From CAADGU01 sp964581605 (GTDB lineage: Bacteria > Chloroflexota > Anaerolineae > Promineifilales > Promineifilaceae): a stretch of 56,511 nucleotides of DNA. The translations under genes and the position numbers were made by a program. Below are positions 42,266 through 51,221 of the stretch, piece after piece. The DNA is taken from assembly GCA_964581605.1 (NCBI GenBank), contig CAZOPF010000027.1:1-56511 (forward strand), in the 5' to 3' direction. Under the pieces are notes generated by a model that saw only the letters and a program-made list of their open reading frames with translations, was not told the origin of the DNA and ran no database searches. Numbering within the stretch: position 1 is the first letter of the stretch; each line of letters starts with the position of its first letter.

Positions 42266-42937
42266 TCACTCTGTCGCCTCGTCAGTCACAGGCGCTTCCA
42301 CCTTTGTGGCCTGCTGCCGGATAATATCCAACTGGCGCAAATCCACCAGATCGGGGCCAAGCACAGGGATGGGCACCACGCCGTCGGCCGTGGGGTCGCC
42401 CTTGCCATACCAGGGTACGGAAGCGATAGACTGCTGGTCAATTTTCTCTTGCAGGGCAATCAGGCCGTTGATGAGTGCCTGCGGTGTGGGTGGGCAGCCG
42501 GGCACATACACATCCACCGGCAAGAATTTATCAATGCCGTCCACTACGGTATAACCCTCTTTGAACGGGCCGCCGCCGGAAGCGCAGGCGCCCATGGCCA
42601 GCACGTAGCGCGGTTCGGGCATCTGGTTATACAGGCGAACGATGGTGGGCACCATCTTCTTTGTCACCGTGCCAGAGACGATCATCAGATCAGACTGGCG
42701 CGGCGTGGCGCGGAACACTTCCATGCCAAAACGGGCCAGGTCATAGCGGCTGGCGGCCGTGCAAATCATCTCAATGGCACAGCAAGCCAGGCCAAAAACC
42801 ATCGGCCAGACAGAGTTACGGCGGCCCCAGTTGTAAACGGGGTCCAAAATTTTGGCGATGCTGGTAATCCACACGTTATTCTGTAATTCTTCGGGCACCA
42901 CCATATCTGGTGAATCTACGCCTATCTGCTTTGTCAT
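42266..42937 (-). CDS. nuoB: NADH-quinone oxidoreductase subunit B
   Basis: 223 residues. Holds cluster N2 next to the quinone: FGLACCAIEM (tandem Cys), LAMGACASGGGPF, and VYVPGCPPTPQAL. GAGGAGG lies 9-11 bases before the ATG. The C-terminus is longer than usual, with an extra 35-40 residues after LQEKI (DQQSIASVPWYGKGDPTA onwards). nuoA does not precede it; the upstream gene is an IscX-like protein. The membrane subunits must be elsewhere. Confidence 0.96.
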   Translation of the reverse strand: MTKQIGVDSPDMVVPEELQNNVWITSIAKILDPVYNWGRRNSVWPMVFGLACCAIEMICTAASRYDLARFGMEVFRATPRQSDLMIVSGTVTKKMVPTIVRLYNQMPEPRYVLAMGACASGGGPFKEGYTVVDGIDKFLPVDVYVPGCPPTPQALINGLIALQEKIDQQSIASVPWYGKGDPTADGVVPIPVLGPDLVDLRQLDIIRQQATKVEAPVTDEATE

Positions 42938-42957
42938 CAGTGAGCAGCCTCCTCAGG

Positions 42958-43022
42958 TTGGTAATTGAGTAATTATGTAATTGGGTAATTGGTGGCAATT
43001 ACATAATTACCCAATTACTCAA
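42958..43022. repeat. Inverted short-unit array (GGTAATTG type)
   Basis: TTGGTAATTGAGTAATTATG and ATTACATAATTACCCAATTA arms between nuoB and the iscX-like gene; the end of that gene at 43019 is touched by the array. Confidence 0.88.
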
Positions 43023-43234
43023 TTACATTCTTCATACCAGACATTTTGTATATCTAGCAAAATGCGCTCGGTGACCATGTCGGGGTCATCATCAAAACCA
43101 GGCAAAGCGGTAATGAGTTCTACCAGTTCGGCCAGACCCACGTCTATGGGGTTTTTGTGGGGATACTGTTCCATCAGGGCCACACAAATGGCGTAGGTGG
43201 AATCCCAATACAGTTCAGGGGTACGGCCGTCCAC
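43019..43234 (-). CDS. iscX: IscX-like Fe-S assembly protein
   Basis: 71 residues, GTG start. Matches the IscX/YfhJ pattern: LYWDSTYAICVALMEQYPHKNP (the W-D-S...I...L...YP-x-x-P motif), LAELVELITALPGFDDDP, and a C-terminal ILLDIQNVWYEE. Acidic surface as in IscX, which binds the cysteine desulfurase IscS and iron and tunes cluster assembly. Its position at the head of nuoB-nuoCD-nuoI, proteins that need up to three clusters, supports the role. No SD-like sequence is obvious. An ACGGCCGT covers codons 3-5. Confidence 0.85.
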   Translation of the reverse strand: MDGRTPELYWDSTYAICVALMEQYPHKNPIDVGLAELVELITALPGFDDDPDMVTERILLDIQNVWYEECN

Positions 43235-43339
43235 TCAGGTTATCTTCCGCCTAAATCCAGACGCTCTTTTGCTAAAATTCAGGTAGCCCAAGTATATTAC
43301 ATACTTCCCGCAGCGGCGAATGATTGATGATTTTTTTCA

Positions 43340-43712
43340 CAAGCGGAGAAAATGTGTTTATGTGTTTGAGTGTTTATGTGTTTGAGTGTTTGAGTGTTTA
43401 TGTGTTTGAGTGTTTNNNNNNNNNNNNNNNNNNNNNNNNNNNNNNNNNNNNNNNNNNNNNNNNNNNNNNNNNNNNNNNNNNNNNNNNNNNNNNNNNNNNN
43501 NNNNNNNNNNNNNNNTGTGTTTGAGTGTTTATGTGTTTGAGTGTTTGAGTGTTTATGTGTTTGAGTGTTTATGTGTTTGAGTGTTTATGTGTTTGAGTGT
43601 TTGAGTGTTTATGTGTTTGAGTGTTTGTGTGTTTGTGTGTTTGTGTGACCTGAACACCTGAACACTTGAACACTAAATCACCAAAACACTAAATCACAAA
43701 TTCACAAATTCA
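43340..43712. repeat. Large array (GTGTTTGAGTGTTTAT type) with assembly gap
   Basis: Many copies of 8-bp GTGTTTGA/GTGTTTAT units on the left of a short inverted arm (ACACTAAATCACCAAAACAC, then TTCACAAATTCACAAA). A 100-N gap breaks it. Apart from this array the 43235-43715 spacer shows only an AT-rich stretch with a possible TATACT on the minus strand near 43292. Confidence 0.9.
43416..43515. other. Assembly gap of 100 N
   Basis: Fixed-length scaffold gap within the tandem array. Confidence 1.
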
Positions 43713-43715
43713 CAA

Positions 43716-44861
43716 ATGAACGTTCTTCTCCTCTCTCCCTATCACGGCGGCAGCCATGCGGCGTGGGCGGCTGGCTACCAGCAGCACAGCCGGCATGAGG
43801 TGTCGCTGTTGACGCTGCCAGACCGTTTTTGGAAGTGGCGGATGCACGGTGGAGCGGTGACACTGGCCCGCCGGTTTCGGGAGCAGAAACTGAAGCCTGA
43901 TGTGATTCTGGCAACCGATATGCTGGATGTGACCACTTTTCTGGCGCTCACCCGTGGGCAAACACACAACGTTCCCCTGGTTTTGTACATGCACGAAAAT
44001 CAACTGACCTACCCGCTGCCGGAAGACCCCACAACCGGCCCGATGCGGCGGCAGTTGGGGGAGCGGGATTACCATTACGCTTTCATCAATTATGCTTCCA
44101 TGCTGGCGGCCGATGCGGTGTGGTTTAATTCGCATTTTCATATGGAGAGTTGGTTCACGGCCGTACCCGCCTTCCTCAAACATTTCCCCGAATACAATGA
44201 ACTGGGCACGGTGGCCGGTTTGCGAAAAAAGAGCCGGGTGCTGCCGGTGGGAGTGGATTTTGAGAAATTGTCAATGGTCAACGGTCAACGGTCTATGGTC
44301 AATAAGGGGCCACCGCTTATCCTGTGGAATCAGCGGTGGGAGTATGACAAAAATCCAGCGGCGTTTTTTGGCGCATTGGCAGAGGTGACGGCGGCGGGTA
44401 TTCCGTTCCGGTTGGCGTTGTGTGGGCAGCAATATGGGCAACGGCCGCCTACCTTCGATAACGCCCTTACCCAATTTGCCGACCAACTCGTTCACGTCGG
44501 CCATGCCGATTTTGAGACGTACCGACGGCTGCTCTGGCAGGCGGATGTGGTGGTGTCCACCGCCCACCACGAATTTTTTGGCATCAGTCTCCTGGAAGCC
44601 ATCGCCTGCCGCACCTTCCCGCTGCTGCCGCACCGCCTCAGCTACCCGGAACTCATCCCGGCAGCTTATCACGCTGACTGCCTGTACCACAGCCAGGATG
44701 AATTGGTGAGGCGACTTATTTGGGCATTGAGCCATATGGAGCAGGCAAAAAAGATAGCGGGGGAATTAAGTACGGCCGTGACCCCCTTCGACTGGACGGC
44801 CGTAGCTCCTCGCTATGATGCTGCGTTGAGTGAGATCAGTCTCTTAATCTCCAAACGATAA
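43716..44861 (+). CDS. tRNA-queuosine mannosyltransferase-like protein (DUF3524/GTDC1 family)
   Basis: 381 residues. The N-terminal DUF3524 signature is plain: LLLSPYHGGSHAAWAAGYQ, LTLPDRFWKWRMHGGAVTLA, LYMHENQLTYPLP, and AFINYASMLAADAVWFNS. It is followed by a GT-B glycosyltransferase C-terminal half (LWNQRWEYDKNP, VSTAHHEFFGISLLEAIACR). The human member mannosylates queuosine in tRNA-Asp; bacterial members are assumed to act alike. Residues about 185-197 (SMVNGQRSMVNKG) are translated from an in-frame array of GGTCAAC-type 7-mers and look like an insertion. The 3' end overlaps the ThuA gene by 18 bases. No ribosome binding site visible. Confidence 0.88.
   Translation: MNVLLLSPYHGGSHAAWAAGYQQHSRHEVSLLTLPDRFWKWRMHGGAVTLARRFREQKLKPDVILATDMLDVTTFLALTRGQTHNVPLVLYMHENQLTYPLPEDPTTGPMRRQLGERDYHYAFINYASMLAADAVWFNSHFHMESWFTAVPAFLKHFPEYNELGTVAGLRKKSRVLPVGVDFEKLSMVNGQRSMVNKGPPLILWNQRWEYDKNPAAFFGALAEVTAAGIPFRLALCGQQYGQRPPTFDNALTQFADQLVHVGHADFETYRRLLWQADVVVSTAHHEFFGISLLEAIACRTFPLLPHRLSYPELIPAAYHADCLYHSQDELVRRLIWALSHMEQAKKIAGELSTAVTPFDWTAVAPRYDAALSEISLLISKR
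44270..44306. repeat. Short-unit array inside a coding region
   Basis: GTCAATGGTCAACGGTCAAC and CTATGGTCAAT, about five degenerate 7-bp units, in frame within the mannosyltransferase-like gene. No inverted arm. Confidence 0.75.
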
Positions 44862-45560
44862 CGGCCGATGCCCAAACGTCACCTGTGGCCCCTGAACCGG
44901 TGCGGCCCACTTCACCGCATTGCCAATCACCCGCAGCACTTCATCCTGATAATAAATGGGGTAGGTCTCGTGGCCGGGGCGGAAGTAAAAAATTTTGCCC
45001 TGCCCGCGCTGGTAACAACAGCCGCTGCGAAACACCTCGCCCCCGGCAAACCAACTGACGAACACCAATGTCTCCGGCTGCGGAATGTCGAAAAATTCGC
45101 CATACATCTCCGCCTGGGGGATCTCGAAGTATTCACCGATGCCCTCAGTGATGGGATGTCCCGGCGCGACCACCCACAGCCGCTCCAACTCGCCTGCTTC
45201 GCGCCATTTCAGATTACAGGTGGTGCCCATCAGCCGCTGGAAAATTTTGGAAAAGTGGCCGGAGTGCAGCACAATCAACCCCATGCCTGCCAAAACCCGC
45301 GCCTGTACCCGATCCACAATTTCGTCGCTGACCTGGCCATGCGCCAGGTGGCCCCACCAGGTGAGGACGTCGGTCTGGTCGAGCACGGCCGTGCTCAATC
45401 CATGTTCCGGCTCATCCAACGTGGCTACACGCACAGTCATCCCCTGCTTTTCCAGGTAGCGGGCAATGGGTGTGTGCATCCCCTCCGGGTAAATCGCCTG
45501 TACCTTTGCTGACTGCTTCTCATGCCTGTTCTCATTCCATATGGTCACATTCAATGTCAT
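44844..45560 (-). CDS. ThuA-like (trehalose utilisation) protein
   Basis: 238 residues from ATG 45560 (GAGAGGAAAAA upstream). ThuA fold of the class I amidotransferase-like group: VTIWNENRHEKQSAKV at the start, LTWWGHLAHGQVSDEIV, LIVLHSGHFSKIFQRLMGT, and HPITEGIGEYFEIPQAEMYGE. In rhizobia ThuA works with a dehydrogenase ThuB on trehalose and related sugars. Here it stands before a Gfo/Idh/MocA dehydrogenase in the same direction, the common pairing. The sugar substrate is not known. Confidence 0.92.
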   Translation of the reverse strand: MTLNVTIWNENRHEKQSAKVQAIYPEGMHTPIARYLEKQGMTVRVATLDEPEHGLSTAVLDQTDVLTWWGHLAHGQVSDEIVDRVQARVLAGMGLIVLHSGHFSKIFQRLMGTTCNLKWREAGELERLWVVAPGHPITEGIGEYFEIPQAEMYGEFFDIPQPETLVFVSWFAGGEVFRSGCCYQRGQGKIFYFRPGHETYPIYYQDEVLRVIGNAVKWAAPVQGPQVTFGHRPLSFGD

Positions 45561-45615
45561 TTTTTCCTCTCGGTGAAAAACGGATAATTGAGCCATGGCC
45601 TGATTACCCAATTCC

Positions 45616-46641
<1,026 letters not shown>

Positions 46642-46801
46642 ATTCTCCTCGTTCACGGGGGTTGATGTTGGCGACGGGTCCTTTTTAGAATGATAAAATA
46701 GCCACCAACGGGAAATGATAGAGAGAACCCGCCGATTATTATAATAACAAGGGTATGGGCAAACCACACAAAGATAATACGGAATATAAGCATTTTTTGC
46801 C

Positions 46802-46830
46802 TTGACGCCCGTATTACCGGGGCGTACACT
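46802..46830 (+). promoter_or_regulatory. Promoter TTGACG-17-TACACT for the SulP gene
   Basis: TTGACG (46802-46807), 17 bases, TACACT (46825-46830). The start codon is at 46947, giving a leader of about 110 bases with one ACGGCCGT. No ribosome binding site was seen in it. The remainder of the 46642-46946 spacer shows no gene. Confidence 0.65.
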
Positions 46831-46946
46831 CTGGCTATACCTTGCGAACATATGGTTGGTTCAAAAGAAATACGGCCGTTTAATTCACCCACCTTGCATC
46901 TCAGCAGGCTACCGCCGTAAACAGCCAAAAAACAGCAATTCAAAAC

Positions 46947-49202
46947 ATGACCACCATCAGAAGAAACATCTCGCGCAAACCACCAAAACAACCGACCTGG
47001 TTTGATAAATTCAACGACAAAGTGGCTGTGCAGCGTGCCTTCAAACCGGCCGTGCGCTACCTCAAGCGGCCGTATACCATCCTCCGTAGCTACGACCGCC
47101 AAAATTTACGCCCAGACCTGATCGCCGGTATCACAGTGGCCGTCATCCTGGCTCCTCAAGCTATCGCTTTTGCCCTCATGGCGAATTTGCCGCCAGAAAT
47201 GGGGTTGTACGCGGCCGTAGTCGGAGCCTTTTTTGGCGCGTTATGGGGCTCCTGTGCCCAGTTGTTCACTGCCCCCACCAACACCATCTCTCTGCTTGTT
47301 TTCGCCTCGTTGGCTACCGTTGTTGAGCCAGGCACACAGACATTCATTCTGGCAGCCGGACTGATGGCTGTGATGGTTGGCGTTTTACAGTTAGTCTTAG
47401 GCATCGCTCGCCTGGGCATGTTGGTAAACTTTGTTTCCCATTCTGTCATCGTTGGCTTTGCTTCAGGCGCGGGTATCCTGATCATTATCAATCAAATTTC
47501 TCCTCTGCTAGGCATTACTACCTCCAGAGATAACATTTTGGCAACAACTGAAGGCCTTATACGGCATCTGGCGGATATTCATTGGATAACGGCCGTCATC
47601 GGTCTGCTGGCTATGGTCATCATTCTGGCCATCAAACGGATAAACCCTCGCCTGCCTGCCACCTTGATCGCCATGATTATCACATCCGCGTTGGTGGCAA
47701 TTTTTAGCTTGCAGGACAAAGGGGTGACAACTATCGGCCAACTACCAATGGGGCTGCCCCCCCTGGCAGATATGCCTATATTAAACCTGAATTTAATTGG
47801 CAGCCTATCCGCGGGTGCGCTGGCTGTGGCCGCCATAAGCCTGGTGCAGACAACGGCCGTGGCCCATTCGGTATCCGCTCAAACCGGGCAACGGCTGGAC
47901 AGTAACCAGGAATTTGTGGGGCAGGGGTTGGCAAACATTGCCATGGGATTTTTTTCCGGGTTTGCCGGGTCGGGATCGTTTTCGGTAACGGCCGTGAACC
48001 TGGCCAACGGTGCCCGGTCAGCATTGGCGGCCGTCTTTGCCGCTGGTTTCATCCTCATTTCCCTTTTTACTGTTGGCCCCCTCACTGCTTACTTGCCTCG
48101 CGCAGCTGTGGCGGCCGCTTTGATTGTGACCGCCTTTACCATGATAGACCGCACCGAAATCCGCCGCATTCTTCACAGCAATCTGGGAGAAGGCGCCATC
48201 CTGATCGCTACCTTAGCTGGCACATTATTCCTGGAAATCCAATTCGCCGTCTTGCTAGGCATTTTGCTCTCCTTTGTCCTCTACATATTGCGCACCAGTA
48301 CCCCACGTGTCCATGAAGTGAAACCGGACAATAACTACAAACATTTCCTTTATCAACCAGAAAAAGCCGGCTGCCCCCAACTTGGTATCATTGAAATTCT
48401 GGGCGACCTTTATTTCGGTGCTGTCCATCATGTAGAAGAGTACATCCTCGACCATGCTGACAAACATCCAGAACAGCGTTATTTGCTCATTCGGATGCAC
48501 AATGTCAACGATTGTGACTTTAGCGGCATTCACATGCTGGAAAGCGTGGTTAAAACGTATCGGGAACGGGGTGGCGATGTGTTTCTGGTACGGCCGCAAT
48601 ACCGTGTCAAGCAAATCTTCGCCACCACCGACTTTGTAGAAAATATCCTGGGAGTTGACCATGTTTTGGATAAAGATGGCGCCATCACCCATATCTTTTA
48701 CCACATCCTTGATCCTGCCATCTGTATTTATGAATGTCCTGTGCGCGTTTTTCAAGAGTGTGCCAATTTGCCCAAACGGATTGCCATCACTGGCATTCCC
48801 CATGACCATGAGGTTGTGAGCGAGAACTTACGTAGCATCAAACCGCGTGATCTGTGGCAGCAATTACACACACCTGCCCTGCTCAACCAGCCCCCGGCCA
48901 ACCAGACAGGCATGGCGCCACCACTGGTAGTGGATGTGCGCGAGCCACGGGAATTTCGCCAGGGGCATATTGCCCAAGCACACTCCATTCCTCTGGCAAC
49001 CATTCTGTCTAGGGAGATTCAATTGCCTGTAGACCAGCAAATTGTATTGGTATGTCGCAGCGGCCGCCGCAGCCGCCGTGCGGCGGCCGCCCTGCAAAAC
49101 ATCGGCTGCGCCAATGTCACCATCATGGAAGGGGGAATGCAAGCGTGGGAAGCAGACGGTTTGTTAGAGGCGGTAGGAGATTCAGGGAATGGTAATTTGT
49201 GA
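46947..49202 (+). CDS. SulP-family anion transporter with STAS and rhodanese domains
   Basis: 751 residues. N-terminal SulP transporter with about 12-14 helices (residues ~55-440): LIAGITVAVILAPQAIAFAL, MGLYAAVVGAFFGALWG, and GFFSGFAGSGSFSVTAVN. Next a STAS domain (about 475-590, LGDLYFGAVHHVEE and CDFSGIHMLESV), a short Cys-containing linker (CIYECPVRVFQECANLP), and a C-terminal rhodanese (about 655-745, VVDVREPREFRQGHI with active loop CRSGRRSRRAA). SulP proteins import sulfate, bicarbonate or other anions. A rhodanese on the same chain suggests that sulfur is handled at the membrane (inference). Substrate unproven. Confidence 0.93.
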   Translation: MTTIRRNISRKPPKQPTWFDKFNDKVAVQRAFKPAVRYLKRPYTILRSYDRQNLRPDLIAGITVAVILAPQAIAFALMANLPPEMGLYAAVVGAFFGALWGSCAQLFTAPTNTISLLVFASLATVVEPGTQTFILAAGLMAVMVGVLQLVLGIARLGMLVNFVSHSVIVGFASGAGILIIINQISPLLGITTSRDNILATTEGLIRHLADIHWITAVIGLLAMVIILAIKRINPRLPATLIAMIITSALVAIFSLQDKGVTTIGQLPMGLPPLADMPILNLNLIGSLSAGALAVAAISLVQTTAVAHSVSAQTGQRLDSNQEFVGQGLANIAMGFFSGFAGSGSFSVTAVNLANGARSALAAVFAAGFILISLFTVGPLTAYLPRAAVAAALIVTAFTMIDRTEIRRILHSNLGEGAILIATLAGTLFLEIQFAVLLGILLSFVLYILRTSTPRVHEVKPDNNYKHFLYQPEKAGCPQLGIIEILGDLYFGAVHHVEEYILDHADKHPEQRYLLIRMHNVNDCDFSGIHMLESVVKTYRERGGDVFLVRPQYRVKQIFATTDFVENILGVDHVLDKDGAITHIFYHILDPAICIYECPVRVFQECANLPKRIAITGIPHDHEVVSENLRSIKPRDLWQQLHTPALLNQPPANQTGMAPPLVVDVREPREFRQGHIAQAHSIPLATILSREIQLPVDQQIVLVCRSGRRSRRAAAALQNIGCANVTIMEGGMQAWEADGLLEAVGDSGNGNL

Positions 49203-49274
49203 GCCTGCTGAAAAAGGCCTTTCGACGCCAGAGGTCCCACTTCTCTTCTTCCACAGGAATTGCCGGTTGACAAT

Positions 49275-49531
49275 CAGATATGGGGCTATTGGGATGCTAC
49301 GACTAGACCAATCTCCCCATATCCCAATACCTGATATCCTGATGGATTATCCAGCTAGAGGTTGGACAATGTCATTTGGTGGAGTGGCGCAACCTCAGCT
49401 GCGCCCTGTCTGGCATCTACGGTTGCCAGACTCCTCATTATCCAATTTCGGCATGGTTCATAAAGCGGAAGTTGTCCTTTACAAATTGTGGAACGATTTT
49501 GCAAATCGTTCTCTGGACGATTTGCAAAATC
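49275..49531. repeat. Cluster of inverted repeats in a 430-base spacer
   Basis: Several stems, none using 7-bp units: ATATGGGG/CCCCATAT (49278-49322) with a crossing TATTGGGA/TCCCAATA; GGCGCA/TGCGCC (49386-49405); GTCTGGCA/TGCCAGAC (49408-49431); GATTTTGCAAATCG/CGATTTGCAAAATC (49495-49531, 14 bp). The spacer 49203-49635 contains no convincing gene; it may hold a structured RNA or stacked terminators. Confidence 0.55.
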
Positions 49532-49635
49532 ATCCTACAAAGTGCCAGGCTGATTTCTTGGATTTCTGAATCATGCCCCAATTTCTCTCTGGTTTCTCTA
49601 TAAGCTATTATTGAACGATGACTAAGGGGTAAAAC

Positions 49636-50610
49636 ATGGTAGTGGAGCGAGCACCACGCAACATCGGTTTAGATTTAGTGCGGGTAACAGAAACGGCCGC
49701 GCTGGCGGCCGGCCGTTGGGTTGGTTCTGGTGATTATATTTCCGCGCATCGGGCTGCCACCCGTGCTATGCGTGCTGCCCTGGATACATTGGATATGGAC
49801 GGCCGGATCGTCATCGGCGAGGAAAACCGGCTGACAGAAGATGAAGTTTCGCTTTGCCACAATGACCAGGTGGGCAACCGGGACGGCCCGGAAGTAGATG
49901 TGATTGTAGACCCTATTGATGGGACAAAACTGCTTATCCGCGGACAGCCCGGTGCTATTTCCATCGTTGCTGTTGCCCCGCGTGGCTCCATTTGGGACTG
50001 CGACCCGGCCGTTTATATGAATAAACTGGTAGTAGACCGCCGCGCCGCCAAAGCGTTGGTGCCAGAGTGTCTGAACGCTCCCGCCGCCTGGACGCTGGCC
50101 TTGATTGCCCGTGTGAAGAAAAAAGCTGTCCATGATTTGACGGTGGTGGTGTTGGAACGGCCGCGCAATATGGATTTGATTGAAGAAATTCGTTCGGCCG
50201 GGGCACGGGTGATGCTGCGTACGGAAGCTGATGCCGAAGGTGCGCTGCTGGCAGCCATCGGCGGCATGGGGGTAGACATACTCATGGGCATCGGTGGCGC
50301 GGCCCAGGGGGTTTTGGCGGCTTGCGCCGTGAAAGCGACTGGGGGCGCCATGCTGGCCCAATTAGCCCCACAAAGTGATGCGGAACGCCAGGCTATTACC
50401 GAAAAAGGGCTGGATGTTTCCCACATCCTTACCTGCCACGACATGGTTCACAGCAATCGCGTTTTTTTTGCCGCCACCGGCATTACCAATACCCGCCTGC
50501 TCAAAGCGATCCATTACTACAGCAGCCACGCTACCACCAGTTCCATACTTATTCGGGCTGAAACTGGCACCCGCCGCTTTATTCGCGCCGAACACCATGC
50601 ACGGGTATGA
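49636..50610 (+). CDS. glpX: Fructose-1,6-bisphosphatase class II
   Basis: 324 residues, typical length. Hydrolyses fructose 1,6-bisphosphate in gluconeogenesis. Lithium-sensitive phosphatase motif VDPIDGTKLL near residue 95; N-terminal ETAALAAGRWVGSGD and DMDGRIVIGEEN (metal-binding acidic residues); GIGGAAQGVLAACAVKATGG and the final TRFIRAEH-like region. The substrate-loop GEENRLTEDEVSL differs from the GEGERDEAPML of well-studied proteins, so a divergent member. AAGGGG precedes the ATG. Confidence 0.9.
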   Translation: MVVERAPRNIGLDLVRVTETAALAAGRWVGSGDYISAHRAATRAMRAALDTLDMDGRIVIGEENRLTEDEVSLCHNDQVGNRDGPEVDVIVDPIDGTKLLIRGQPGAISIVAVAPRGSIWDCDPAVYMNKLVVDRRAAKALVPECLNAPAAWTLALIARVKKKAVHDLTVVVLERPRNMDLIEEIRSAGARVMLRTEADAEGALLAAIGGMGVDILMGIGGAAQGVLAACAVKATGGAMLAQLAPQSDAERQAITEKGLDVSHILTCHDMVHSNRVFFAATGITNTRLLKAIHYYSSHATTSSILIRAETGTRRFIRAEHHARV

Positions 50611-50695
50611 GTGTGTTTTGGTGTTTTGGTGTTTGGGTGTTTTAGTGTTTGGGTGTTGTGGTGGGCTTAAACACGCACACACGGAAGCGCCAGCG
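50608..50695. repeat. One-armed short-unit array (GGTGTTTT/GGTGTTTG type)
   Basis: Six to seven 8-bp GTGTTTTG/GTGTTTGG units and a brief inverted AAACACGCACACAC end between convergent genes. Confidence 0.8.
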
Positions 50696-50700
50696 CACCG

Positions 50701-51165
50701 TCATTGGCGTTGGTGGGAAATGCCGTAAGCAGCACGAGTGGTAGTGTGCAACAACCAGGCTAACCCCAAAAGTGGTTGGATCAGCGGGAAGAAACCGTAG
50801 TCTCGGCCAAAATTACCCCATACTGTCCGGCCAATAACCTCTGGATAAAGCAGGCTGAAAAAGCCAACAAGCAAGACCATGACCATTTCAAAGAGCAAAA
50901 CGCCCATGGACAGCCGCCAGGCCCATCGTTCCCGCACAAAAAAACCGATTGAGGCAAGGACGTAACAGATACAGGCAACGGCCGTGAGCATTGGCCCCAC
51001 ATAACTCGTTACCCCTTCCTTCAAAAAAAGCTGGTAAGCTGCCCGGAAAAAAGTGGAGATCGCCAAAACCGGATAAGAGATGCCAATAATAAACCCGCTC
51101 ACTCGCAGCCAGCGGGGTAATTCGGGTGTTGTTGTTTCCGGTAGAACTATTTGTGAATTGTCCAT
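50701..51165 (-). CDS. Four-helix membrane protein, function unknown
   Basis: 154 residues from ATG 51165 (AAAGGA upstream). Four hydrophobic helices: VSGFIIGISYPVLAISTFF, GPMLTAVACICYVLASIGFF, WRLSMGVLLFEMVMVLLVGFF, and FFPLIQPLLGLAWLL, with a short polar N-terminus. No recognised family or catalytic motif. It is divergent from an anchored propeller protein, with 56 bases between the starts. Confidence 0.75.
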   Translation of the reverse strand: MDNSQIVLPETTTPELPRWLRVSGFIIGISYPVLAISTFFRAAYQLFLKEGVTSYVGPMLTAVACICYVLASIGFFVRERWAWRLSMGVLLFEMVMVLLVGFFSLLYPEVIGRTVWGNFGRDYGFFPLIQPLLGLAWLLHTTTRAAYGISHQRQ

Positions 51166-51208
51166 AAGCCATTTATCCTTTGGGTCCCTGATTTTAGCAC
51201 GATTGCAG

Positions 51209-51214
51209 TAAAAT
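51209..51214 (+). promoter_or_regulatory. -10 element TAAAAT seven bases before a start codon
   Basis: TAAAAT at 51209-51214 and ATG (MDEQDPF) at 51222. It would give a leaderless transcript, as at 14054 and 19112. Using the earlier in-frame ATG at 51213 would place the -10 inside the gene. Confidence 0.5.
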
Positions 51215-51221
51215 GCGTGGT

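Noticed and set aside
43340..43712. CRISPR-like regular repeats
   Set aside because: Units are 8 bp and contiguous without unique spacers, and no cas genes are present.
46653..47102. 149-codon minus-strand frame at the SulP start
   Set aside because: Covers the SulP promoter region and start antisense; no ribosome binding site or recognisable protein.
49189..49569. 126-codon frame after the SulP gene
   Set aside because: Crosses several strong inverted repeats; reads as non-coding.
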